This document shows positions 27,749 to 35,660 of a DNA stretch of 64,000 nucleotides, piece by piece. The DNA lies in NCBI GenBank assembly GCA_902537945.1, contig CACBDG010000001.1, positions 124,001-188,000 of the forward strand, given 5' to 3'. Under the pieces are notes generated by a model. It was not told where the DNA came from and made no database searches. It worked only from the letters and a program-made list of their open reading frames with translations. Position 1 is the stretch's first letter. Each line of letters begins with the position of its first letter. The position numbers and the translations under genes are program-made. The stretch comes from an uncultured SAR116 cluster alpha proteobacterium. GTDB lineage: Bacteria > Pseudomonadota > Alphaproteobacteria > Puniceispirillales > Marisalimonadaceae.

Positions 27749-28830
27749 CTAACTTAAAAAAAGATTTAATATTAGATACATTAAAAAGGGTAGAGGATCC
27801 CTCACAGTCGAAAGATATTGTTACTTTAGGTTTAGTAGGTAATATTACCATTAAGGATAGTAATGTAGCGGTCACCTTAGAAGTTCCAGTTCATAGAGGG
27901 GCGTCAATGGAACCTGTTAGAAAACTAGCACAACAAAATATTTTAAAAATTGATGGTGTTACCAGTGCCACAGTTGTAGTTACTGCGCATGATAATAAAC
28001 ACAACAAAACTCCAGATAATGCAAAAACTCATAAAACTGTTGAAAAAGTTATAGAGTCCAAAGTAAGGCGATTTATCGCAGTTGGATCTGGTAAAGGTGG
28101 TGTTGGAAAATCAACTACTTCAGTAAATTTAGCCATTGCTCTAAAGCTTGAAGGGTATAATGTTGGTCTACTAGATGCTGATGTTTATGGTCCATCTCAA
28201 CCTAGGATGTTAGGAGTTAGTGGAAGACCTGCTTCAGTTGGAGGGGATATGGTGGCTCCTCTTCAAAATTATGGAATAAGTCTAATGTCCATGGGGCTCT
28301 TAGTTCCCGACGATACTGCAATGATTTGGCGTGGTCCTATGGTACAGTCAGCATTAACCCAGATGTTAAACTCAGTCGCGTGGGGAAGTCTTGACATAAT
28401 TGTGATTGATTTGCCACCAGGAACAGGAGACATTCAAATTTCTCTTGCTCAGCAAGTAAATCTAGCAGGTGCTGTTATAGTTTCCACTCCTCAAGATATA
28501 GCATTACTAGATGTTGTTAAAGCCCTAACAATGTTTCAAAAAGCAAATGTTCCAGTACTAGGAATGATTGAAAATATGTCATATTGGTCTTGTCCAGATT
28601 GTGGTAAAATAGATCATATTTTTGGAGAAGGTGGCGTAAAAGCTGAGGCAAAAAAAAGAGGGATTGAAATGTTAGGTGAAATTCCAATAAGTTCTCAGGT
28701 AAGAAAGAGCTCTGATTCAGGTATTCCTATAATAATCTCTGAGCCAAAATCAGTTCAATCTAAGAATTATAGAAATATTGCAAAGGCTATTATCAAGTCT
28801 GTTAAAATAGATGAAGAGGAGTTAGTATGA
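27745..28830 (+). CDS. mrp: Mrp/ApbC-type Fe-S cluster carrier ATPase
   Basis: This 361-residue P-loop ATPase is thought to hold and hand over [4Fe-4S] clusters. An N-terminal MIP18/DUF59-like domain (about 1-85) precedes the deviant Walker A GSGKGGVGKST (114-124). The cluster-binding pair C283-x2-C286 is in WSCPDCG. It overlaps DUF6494 upstream and the ligase-like gene downstream by 4 bases each. That coupling makes it a candidate supplier of clusters to the FdhA/FdhB and ferredoxin proteins made nearby. Confidence 0.92.
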   Translation: MTNLKKDLILDTLKRVEDPSQSKDIVTLGLVGNITIKDSNVAVTLEVPVHRGASMEPVRKLAQQNILKIDGVTSATVVVTAHDNKHNKTPDNAKTHKTVEKVIESKVRRFIAVGSGKGGVGKSTTSVNLAIALKLEGYNVGLLDADVYGPSQPRMLGVSGRPASVGGDMVAPLQNYGISLMSMGLLVPDDTAMIWRGPMVQSALTQMLNSVAWGSLDIIVIDLPPGTGDIQISLAQQVNLAGAVIVSTPQDIALLDVVKALTMFQKANVPVLGMIENMSYWSCPDCGKIDHIFGEGGVKAEAKKRGIEMLGEIPISSQVRKSSDSGIPIIISEPKSVQSKNYRNIAKAIIKSVKIDEEELV

Positions 28831-29588
28831 GTTTATATTATGAGCTTGATCCAGCAAACGATAATGACCCACCGCTTCTACCGCCAATATTAACTGCAGT
28901 TGCAGTGCCAGATAAAATCGAAGTTTTTAACAAGGCTATTTCTGCAGCTGCAAATAGTGAAGCAGGAACAGTATTTTATTCCGAGAGTACTGAGTTTGTG
29001 GAAATAGCTGTAGTTTTAAATCCAGAAGTAAAAAAAATTAAATGTAATCAAATGTTGTACGTAATGATGGTTGCAGCTGGAGACTCAATTGGAGCACTTG
29101 CACCGCCTGAAGTAGTGGTTACATATTCTTACCCAGGATTAATTTACTTGAATCAAGGTGAAGCAGGTATAGTCAAAATAGAGGTTTCTTCAGCTAATGA
29201 GGATACTATTCCAGATTGGATTGTAGTTGGATTAAAATTGAGGTTAAATAATCAACTTCAAATGGATGAAAATAATATTCAGCCAGATATAACATCTCTT
29301 GCGGATGAAGGCGCAGGTTTTGTCTCAAGAACAAGAGCTGTTGAATCTTTGTCCAGGCATTTTTTAGCTTGGATTAGTCAATGGGAAGACGAGGGCTTTA
29401 AACCTGTCGTAGATATGTGGAATGCTAGAAGAGAAAAAAATAAAAAGCTTATTTTGAAAAATCAAGAAAATGTCACTTGGGTTGGATTAGATGAAAATGG
29501 ATTAGCAATTGTCAAATCTAAAAATAAAGAAATATTCTTATCGCCAATTGAAATTACAAAAGAAATTGGAGACATTAATTTAAGATGA
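28827..29588 (+). CDS. biotin/lipoate ligase-like protein, probably non-catalytic
   Basis: This 253-residue protein resembles the biotin/lipoate protein ligase-like group of alphaproteobacterial FDH regions (PPLLPPI...AGTVFY...VVLNPE...GALAPPEVVV...DWIVVGLKL). I cannot find the biotinylation GRGR loop or an obvious catalytic Lys motif of true ligases, so it may be a binding or chaperone variant. The C-terminal part (about 150-253) carries an FLAWISQWEDEGFKPV helix. It overlaps mrp and the DUF6505 gene by 4 bases on either side. Confidence 0.65.
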   Translation: MSLYYELDPANDNDPPLLPPILTAVAVPDKIEVFNKAISAAANSEAGTVFYSESTEFVEIAVVLNPEVKKIKCNQMLYVMMVAAGDSIGALAPPEVVVTYSYPGLIYLNQGEAGIVKIEVSSANEDTIPDWIVVGLKLRLNNQLQMDENNIQPDITSLADEGAGFVSRTRAVESLSRHFLAWISQWEDEGFKPVVDMWNARREKNKKLILKNQENVTWVGLDENGLAIVKSKNKEIFLSPIEITKEIGDINLR

Positions 29589-30064
29589 AGTTTGCAAAAA
29601 CAATTCGTTTCGACAAATCTGATTTAAATATTTTTCCCTTGGCTTCTGAAGAAGGTGAGTTGGCTGTAGTTGGCACTTTTAACTTTTATAATTTAAAGCA
29701 GCAAGATTTAAATGGTAAAATAAAGCAGGCATTCTCTAATGGTTTCATGGGTTGTAATACTTTTGGCTATAGTACGTTTGTTAGTTTAGTGAATATTAGT
29801 ACAAAAGAATTACAACAACTAAAAATAGATTTAGGAAAGTATTTTGTTGATAATTTTGGTGCTCCAACAACAGAGATGGCTGAAAAAGCGGCAACAGAAG
29901 AAATAAATTTTATGCTTGATTTGTGCAAAAATCATGAAATTGGAAGTCTTTTAAGTTTGACAAGAACTTGGGAAGATGAAGGAATTAAAGAAAAATTTAG
30001 AAATCTTCCTAAAGCTGATTCTTGCTCAGAGCAAAAAATTTGGGCTTTTGTTGATGAGAGCTAA
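29585..30064 (+). CDS. DUF6505-family protein
   Basis: This 159-residue soluble protein begins KFAKTIRFDKSDLNIFP and holds the GFMGCNTFGYSTFVSLVNIS segment, matching what I know of DUF6505. Its tail includes LTRTWEDEGIKEKFR, echoing the SQWEDEGFKP segment of the preceding protein. No membrane or signal segment. It is coupled by overlap to the ligase-like gene and lies 16 bases before the DUF6352 gene. Function unknown; its context points to FDH assembly. Confidence 0.65.
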   Translation: MKFAKTIRFDKSDLNIFPLASEEGELAVVGTFNFYNLKQQDLNGKIKQAFSNGFMGCNTFGYSTFVSLVNISTKELQQLKIDLGKYFVDNFGAPTTEMAEKAATEEINFMLDLCKNHEIGSLLSLTRTWEDEGIKEKFRNLPKADSCSEQKIWAFVDES

Positions 30065-30080
30065 ATATAGGAATTGATGA

Positions 30081-31073
30081 ATGGTTCAAAATGATTTTTG
30101 GTTAACTTCTGGTTGGCATTTGTTAGATCCTAATGATGACGGTCATCTTGTTCCTACCGAAGACTTTATGCGAGCTTATTTTTATAGACCAGAAGTTGCT
30201 CCAATTGAAGAATCTTGTGAAGCTGAAATTGAACTTCACAAAAGATTGGTTGATAAACCTTTTGATATTGTTGATAAAAAGGAACTTAACCAAATTAGAG
30301 ATAAAGACGTAATTTTTAATTATGAAGTTATATTAAAGTTTAGAGATTTTTTATCAAAATATCCAACATTAGATAGTGCTTATCTTGCAATAGCAAGAGG
30401 ACAAGCTATAGACTTTCCTCCTCTTTTTGTAGATCAAATGGTTCAAATTATTTTAAGGAACATTCTCAATCAATCATCCTATGCTCTTCAAGTGAGGGCA
30501 TCAGAAATATTCTTTAGGACACAGGTTGTTACTATAGGTGAAGATGAAATAATGGTGGCAGATGAAGCTACAGTTCAACTTCAAGCTGAGAAAAAAAACA
30601 CTAAAGCTAATGATCCAAAACAATTAGAGGTTGATATAGATATTTTAAGAGAGAGCTCTGCTGACAATTATTGGGGTAGATCAGATAAATTCGATACCTC
30701 CATTGATCTTGCTTACACTAAACCAGGCTTAGATGCATTGGCACGAGTGATTGAAAAATGGGTTCATCATTTTCTTTCTATCGAGGTTTCTATAAAACCC
30801 ATGCAAAAAATTGAAGATGAGAAATGGTCATGGCATCTTGGTTTAGACAGTGACTCAAACAATATTTTAAATGATCTTTATAATGGACTTGACGTTACTG
30901 ACGAAAGACTTAAACAGATTCTATGTTTATTTCAACTTGATGCTGAAGATGGATTTGTTAAAGAAATGTATGGTAAGCCAGTGTATGTTGGATTAGCAAT
31001 GAATCATAGTTCTAAGATAAAATTCAAACCTCAAAATATATTAACAAATTTACCTTTATTAGATACTTCTTAA
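30081..31073 (+). CDS. DUF6352-family protein
   Basis: This 330-residue protein opens FWLTSGWHLLDPNDDGHLVPTE-like and has the FLRPE-equivalent YFYRPEVAPIEESC block, then an acidic middle and a long C-terminal half without metal motifs. It fits the DUF6352 group found beside alphaproteobacterial formate dehydrogenases. Soluble, no signal peptide. Last gene of the forward block, overlapping the convergent ferredoxin-like gene by 4 bases. Function unknown. Confidence 0.65.
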   Translation: MVQNDFWLTSGWHLLDPNDDGHLVPTEDFMRAYFYRPEVAPIEESCEAEIELHKRLVDKPFDIVDKKELNQIRDKDVIFNYEVILKFRDFLSKYPTLDSAYLAIARGQAIDFPPLFVDQMVQIILRNILNQSSYALQVRASEIFFRTQVVTIGEDEIMVADEATVQLQAEKKNTKANDPKQLEVDIDILRESSADNYWGRSDKFDTSIDLAYTKPGLDALARVIEKWVHHFLSIEVSIKPMQKIEDEKWSWHLGLDSDSNNILNDLYNGLDVTDERLKQILCLFQLDAEDGFVKEMYGKPVYVGLAMNHSSKIKFKPQNILTNLPLLDTS

Positions 31074-33100
31074 TTCAAGTAATCATCAGTTGTTCTTGGT
31101 TTAGGTCGGTCTTGGGCATCAAGCATTTTATCATTTTCCTTAAACATTTCCCCAACACGGCAGTCTTCACACATTTTAAGCATTTCAGTCCTGCCATCTT
31201 TTTCAAACATCGTATGAGTAGAGAGTTTTTCAATTATTCTTTCTATTGATTTAGTAGATCCAAAAGTCTTTCCACAAACAATACAATCAAAAGGTTGATC
31301 CTCAATAATAACTTTTGCTGACATTGCGTTATCGTTTAAGTTGAATTGAGAGTTAAGAGATATTGCTTTTTCGGGACATGTTGCGACACATATACCACAT
31401 TGTAAGCAAGCATCTTCTCTGAATAAAAGCTGAGGAGAGTCTGGATTGTCCTGCAATGCGCCAGCAGGGCACGCGCTTACACATGATAAACAAATAGTAC
31501 AACTATCGATGTTAACATCAACCGTTCCATAAGGTGAATTATTTGGTAATGGTATAATGTCTTTCTTATTGTTATTACTTTTTGATAGACCTTGTATTCC
31601 GGCTCTCAATATTCCCCTAGGCGCTCCAACTGCAACAAAAGAAGATGGTTTGATTTTGGTATAACCATCTTTTTCATAAAATTTATCTCCAATTTTTTCA
31701 GGATCACTTTCTTCAATTAATATAATTGAATTATTATCATTTTTTGCAACGCCAGAAAGTAAGGCATTGGTCAATTCAATTTCTTTTGGTAAGAAATCAA
31801 ATTCTTCAATTTTTTCAGGATTTAGGAGTATGAAAATTTTTTTGTATCCAATAGCTATAGAAGACACAAGAATATCGTGACCAACTCTGCCGACAGAATG
31901 CATTGAATAAGGTATTAAATTAGCTGGCAAACCACTGTCATGTCTTGAAAGAATGTTTATAACTTCATTTCCATAATCATTATCAAACAAAACTAAAGCA
32001 GGATTTTTACCACCCGCTTTGATATAATTATCATGCAGGTTTGATAAATCACCTAATAAAACTTCAAGACTTGGATAATCAGTTTGTATAGCGCCAGATG
32101 GACAAACAGATCCGCAAAAACCACAACCACCGCATATACCTGGATCTACAGAGACAACGTCACCAGATGTTTGGATGGCGCCAGCAGGGCAAACATCTAG
32201 ACATTTTGAGCATCCTGTTTTTTCATTACGTGAATGTGCGCATAAACTATCATTATAGTTTACATATATTGGTTTTTCAAACTCACCAATCATATCAATT
32301 GCTTTTGCAAAAATCTCTAGTAAATCATTTGGACTATTTGTGCTTGCTCTAAAATAACCATCACGTTTGTGATAACCAGTAAACATAGGTGTGTTTTCAC
32401 TTAGGTCAATTATTATATCGCATTCAGTATCTACTGATTTAAAAAAATCTCCAAACGTCATATTTGACTTACTACTTGGAAGTGCTTCGGAAAAATTATT
32501 TATCTCAAGTTGGAATTGAGAAAAGTAACCCTGAGCTCTGTTTATATTTCCTCTTGTTATTTTAAAATTTTGAGGCTCTAAAACTATTTCGTCCTCACAA
32601 TTAGATATCATCAGTGTTACACCAAGGTGTTTATTTATTTTTTTACAGAAATCATAAGCAATACCAAGGGAGTCATCACCATTTTTATAATTGGTATAAA
32701 CAAAGCATCTTCCTAGAGAATTTAAGGTTAAACTAGGTGTTTTTTTTGTTTCATTGACAGATGAATTTATCAAGGCGCTTATTTTAGGAACGGATTTTTT
32801 ACTCTCTTTAGACCATCCTGCATATTCTCTTATATTAAAAGTTCCAGGTGGCTGAAGATTATTTTCTTCAGCTAAATTTTCAAAAACATCTTCTTGCTGA
32901 GTACATGCAATTAGCAAATCTTTATTTTCTTTATTTCCTACTTTTAATTGATCTAAAACAACATCTAATTCCGAACCGCATAAGTTGTTATGTATTTTAC
33001 ATTTGCTTTCCAACTTGCAAGCTTTTGATAATGCTTCATCATCAATATCCATTGTTGCTTCACAATTGCAAATAAGTATTTTTTTATTATTAATTTCCAA
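31070..33100 (-). CDS. multi-cluster 4Fe-4S protein of the FDH locus
   Basis: This protein of about 676 residues has four [4Fe-4S] ferredoxin motifs in two pairs. The first pair is GCSKCLDVCPAGAI and CGGCGFCGSVCPSGAI (about 297-338); the second is CTICLSCVSACPAGAL and CLQCGICVATCPEKAI (about 534-580). A C-terminal set of two CxxC pairs (about 606-609 and 644-647) may bind zinc. The N-terminus (KILICNCEATMDID) resembles HdrA-like modules. I prefer the TTG at 33100 because GGGAGG lies 6 bases before it; an upstream TTG at 33154 has no such site. It is likely a soluble electron carrier or maturation factor for FDH, and is divergent from DUF3305. Confidence 0.82.
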   Translation of the reverse strand: MEINNKKILICNCEATMDIDDEALSKACKLESKCKIHNNLCGSELDVVLDQLKVGNKENKDLLIACTQQEDVFENLAEENNLQPPGTFNIREYAGWSKESKKSVPKISALINSSVNETKKTPSLTLNSLGRCFVYTNYKNGDDSLGIAYDFCKKINKHLGVTLMISNCEDEIVLEPQNFKITRGNINRAQGYFSQFQLEINNFSEALPSSKSNMTFGDFFKSVDTECDIIIDLSENTPMFTGYHKRDGYFRASTNSPNDLLEIFAKAIDMIGEFEKPIYVNYNDSLCAHSRNEKTGCSKCLDVCPAGAIQTSGDVVSVDPGICGGCGFCGSVCPSGAIQTDYPSLEVLLGDLSNLHDNYIKAGGKNPALVLFDNDYGNEVINILSRHDSGLPANLIPYSMHSVGRVGHDILVSSIAIGYKKIFILLNPEKIEEFDFLPKEIELTNALLSGVAKNDNNSIILIEESDPEKIGDKFYEKDGYTKIKPSSFVAVGAPRGILRAGIQGLSKSNNNKKDIIPLPNNSPYGTVDVNIDSCTICLSCVSACPAGALQDNPDSPQLLFREDACLQCGICVATCPEKAISLNSQFNLNDNAMSAKVIIEDQPFDCIVCGKTFGSTKSIERIIEKLSTHTMFEKDGRTEMLKMCEDCRVGEMFKENDKMLDAQDRPKPRTTDDYLN

Positions 33101-33245
33101 AAACAACCTCCCAAGATTGAGACAAGAACTTATTTTATTGTGGTATAATGTCAATTAATTTCTCATCACAAAAAAAAATTAGTTTGTTTTTTATTCTTAA
33201 TGTTGTTATTTAGCTCACCTGTCTAAGGTTTATAAATGAGGCATT

Positions 33246-33857
33246 ATGATAAGCTTAGAAAATAATAAGCATCTTCTATACGGTGTAAGAATCATTTTTG
33301 AAAAAAAAGAAATTGATAATCAATGGGAAAGTCATAAATGGATAGTTAATGATTTGATACCTCTTGATGTAAGAAGTGGAGAAGGGTATCCTCCAATTAA
33401 TGATGTTAAAATTTGTCCACTTTTAAATGATGTTTCTCCACAAAATAGTGATAATAAAAATTTATTTGTTGCAGATGCGTCAATTGATTTGCATCGTGCA
33501 GAGGCTGAAGGATATGCTGAAAATCTCCAATCTTCAGACCCTTCAATATATATAGTTCTAAGAGATGGAGATTTAATTGAAGAAAATGAAAAAAAAAGTG
33601 ATAAGAATAGTAATATTGACGTTCATTTAGCAGAAGTCTCACTATCTCCCTATCATATTCAAGATTATGAAGATTGTGGAGAAGATAAGGTTGAAAAAGT
33701 TCCATTATATGGACCCATTTTAGAACTTTTAAATAAGTTTGTTAGCATTCACTTTCATCCTGAGGAGTTCAAAAAAAGAAAAAGAGATAAAAAGAATATT
33801 GATGAAAATATTCATCGAGGTGGAGATCAAAGACTAAAAAAAAATTATTATAACTGA
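33246..33857 (+). CDS. DUF3305-family FDH-associated protein
   Basis: This 203-residue protein matches DUF3305: an N-terminal VGVIIERKx2ID-like strand (GVRIIFEKKEIDNQWESHKW), a middle LHRAEAEGYAENLQSSDPSIYIVLR and a C-terminal SPYHIQDYEDCGEDKVEKVP block. DUF3305 and DUF3306 commonly occur as a pair beside molybdo/tungsto formate dehydrogenases and are presumed biogenesis helpers. The tail is strongly basic. It starts the main FDH gene row and is divergent from the ferredoxin-like gene, with about 145 bases between the two chosen starts. Confidence 0.85.
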   Translation: MISLENNKHLLYGVRIIFEKKEIDNQWESHKWIVNDLIPLDVRSGEGYPPINDVKICPLLNDVSPQNSDNKNLFVADASIDLHRAEAEGYAENLQSSDPSIYIVLRDGDLIEENEKKSDKNSNIDVHLAEVSLSPYHIQDYEDCGEDKVEKVPLYGPILELLNKFVSIHFHPEEFKKRKRDKKNIDENIHRGGDQRLKKNYYN

Positions 33858-33881
33858 TAATAGATTTTTAAAGGTTAATTT

Positions 33882-34649
33882 ATGATGGAAGAAGATAAAA
33901 AAGATTTAAATGAGAACTTTCTTTCTAGATGGTCTAAGATAAAATCTAAACAAAAGTCTGAACAAGAAATTTCTAAAATAGAGTCGGCTGATTTTAATAG
34001 TTCCCAAGGTGATGAAGTCTCAAAATCTTCAACATCAGAAGCGAGTGATAACGATAAACTTAATGATGATGAATTGTTGAAGAAGTATAATTTACCAAAT
34101 CCTGAGAAAATTAAAAAAGAAAAATCTTTAGATGTGTTTTTTAAAGATGGAGTTCCTGACAGATTACGCCAAATAGCGTTGCGAAGAGTATGGAGATTAA
34201 ATCCAATAATAAGATTCGCTGACGCAGAAATTAACGATTATCATGAAGATTTTACTGATGCTGCAACAGTTATTGAAGGGATGGAAACAGCTTATAAAGT
34301 TGGAAAAGGTTATCTTTCAGATTTGATTGATGGCAAAGATGAAAAAAATGAAGTCGAATCAATAGCATACAAAGAATTATCAACAGATAAAAGCAATAAA
34401 AAAACAATTAAAAAAATTTCTAAAAGAAAAAATCAAGATAAAAATCAAGATACAAAACAAAATGATGAAATAAAACTTATTTCTGAAGAAGATAAAAAGA
34501 AGAATATCAGTGAGATTGGCGAAATAAAAAAAGATAAGACTTTAATAGAACAAACATCAACAAATACAGATGAAATTCAAAATTCCTTGCAAAATAGTAA
34601 TCAAAAAATTAAGCCCGAAACAATGGTTTTTAAACCAAAAAATCAGTAA
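33882..34649 (+). CDS. DUF3306-family FDH-associated protein
   Basis: This 255-residue protein has the DUF3306 core: FLSRWSKIKSK near the start, then DVFFKDGVPDRLRQIALRRV (about 86-105), LNPIIRFADAEINDYHEDFTDAATV and a long Lys/Glu/Asn-rich, probably disordered tail. It follows DUF3305 by 24 bases. Family members are genome-context partners of FDH; no activity is known. The disordered tail is longer and more charged than the conserved core needs. Confidence 0.85.
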   Translation: MMEEDKKDLNENFLSRWSKIKSKQKSEQEISKIESADFNSSQGDEVSKSSTSEASDNDKLNDDELLKKYNLPNPEKIKKEKSLDVFFKDGVPDRLRQIALRRVWRLNPIIRFADAEINDYHEDFTDAATVIEGMETAYKVGKGYLSDLIDGKDEKNEVESIAYKELSTDKSNKKTIKKISKRKNQDKNQDTKQNDEIKLISEEDKKKNISEIGEIKKDKTLIEQTSTNTDEIQNSLQNSNQKIKPETMVFKPKNQ

Positions 34650-34765
34650 TAATATTTGTTATTAATAGATTTAAATTTTAACATTGATTTTTTACTTAAC
34701 ACATTAATAAAAAAAAGCTTTTCTTATCCAAAATTATAGTTAATAGTGTTAATGGGAGATATAAT

Positions 34766-35383
34766 TTGAGTTCTAATAATGCCAAAATTTTAGATAATAT
34801 AAATGAAGAAGATCAGTTGCGTGCTGATATGTATTCATTTTTAGCTAATCTTTTAAGAGCAGAGCCAGACGATAAATTGGTAAAGCAATTAACACTGCTC
34901 GAATCTGATGATTCTCCCATTGGAAAATCCATAAAAACACTTTCAAAACTAGCAACTTCACTTGATCTCCCAACCATTAGAGATGAGTATGTTAGAATAT
35001 TTGTGGGTGTTGGTAGAGGTGAAATACTCCCCTTTGCTTCTTACTATTTAACTGGATTTTTAAAAGACAAGCCTTTAGCTAAGTTAAGACAGGACATGCA
35101 AAAAATAGGAATCAAGTTAGAGGATAATGTTAAAGAGCCAGAGGATCACATCGCGAGCATATTCGATATGATGTCAGGTTTAATACTTGGAAAGTTTGAT
35201 AGAAAACATTCTATTACAGAGCAAAAAGATTTTTTTAATAGGCATTTAGCCCCATGGGTTGACTTGCTTATGAGAGATATAGAAAGTTCCAAAATTGCAG
35301 TGTTTTATTCCCCAATTGGAACTATTGGAAAAGAATTTATGGAAATTGAACGAGCATCGTTCTCAATGAATGTCTCGGGGTAG
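34766..35383 (+). CDS. TorD/DmsD-family chaperone for FdhA
   Basis: This 205-residue all-helical protein is of the TorD/DmsD/NarJ type, which binds the Tat signal of molybdo- or tungsto-enzymes and holds them for cofactor loading. The segment LRDEYVRIFVGVGRGEILPFASYYLTG-like (about 70-95) and the later EPEDHIASIFDMMSGLI are the family's signature helices. The start is a TTG with GGGAG 7 bases upstream. It lies just before the Tat-exported FDH proteins, its probable clients. A small terminator-like hairpin follows. Confidence 0.87.
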   Translation: MSSNNAKILDNINEEDQLRADMYSFLANLLRAEPDDKLVKQLTLLESDDSPIGKSIKTLSKLATSLDLPTIRDEYVRIFVGVGRGEILPFASYYLTGFLKDKPLAKLRQDMQKIGIKLEDNVKEPEDHIASIFDMMSGLILGKFDRKHSITEQKDFFNRHLAPWVDLLMRDIESSKIAVFYSPIGTIGKEFMEIERASFSMNVSG

Positions 35384-35402
35384 CGATAGGCCCCTGTTTC
35401 AT

Positions 35403-35428
35403 AAGCTCATATTAAATGAGCTTTTTAT
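35403..35428 (+). terminator. hairpin with T run after torD-like gene
   Basis: AAGCTCAT and ATGAGCTT form an 8-bp stem with a 5-base loop, followed by TTTATT. It lies directly before the ribosome site of the Tat micro-subunit gene, so it may act as a partial terminator or as a 5' protector of the fdh mRNA. Confidence 0.6.
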
Positions 35429-35441
35429 TAAGGAGTGTAAA

Positions 35442-35630
35442 ATGAAGATTGATAAATCTAAGAATGGTAGGAGAGACTTTTTAAAAGGTGCCGCTATAAC
35501 AGCTGCCGCCGCTACAGTGGCTGCAACTGTAACTAAAACAGCATCCGCTAATGAGACTATGAATACTACTGGTTCAGGCTACCAGAAAACAAAGCATGTA
35601 AAAACTTATTATGAAACCGCTAGGTTCTAA
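35442..35630 (+). CDS. FDH-region small Tat-signal protein
   Basis: This 62-residue protein is almost wholly a twin-arginine signal: NGRRDFLKG at about 8-16, an Ala-rich hydrophobic run and an AxA-like cleavage region near TASANE. A short tail ends KTYYETARF. It matches the known family of formate-dehydrogenase-region Tat proteins. The ATG at 35442 follows AAGGAG at 6 bases; reading further upstream in frame would run into torD. It presumably accompanies FdhA export or forms a tiny FDH subunit. Confidence 0.87.
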   Translation: MKIDKSKNGRRDFLKGAAITAAAATVAATVTKTASANETMNTTGSGYQKTKHVKTYYETARF

Positions 35631-35660
35631 TATTAATTAATAAATTTAAGGAGGAAAACT

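Noticed and set aside
33406-33705. Open frame antisense to DUF3305
   Set aside because: Low-complexity Leu/His/Gln translation that mirrors the coding strand; no ribosome site or recognisable motif.
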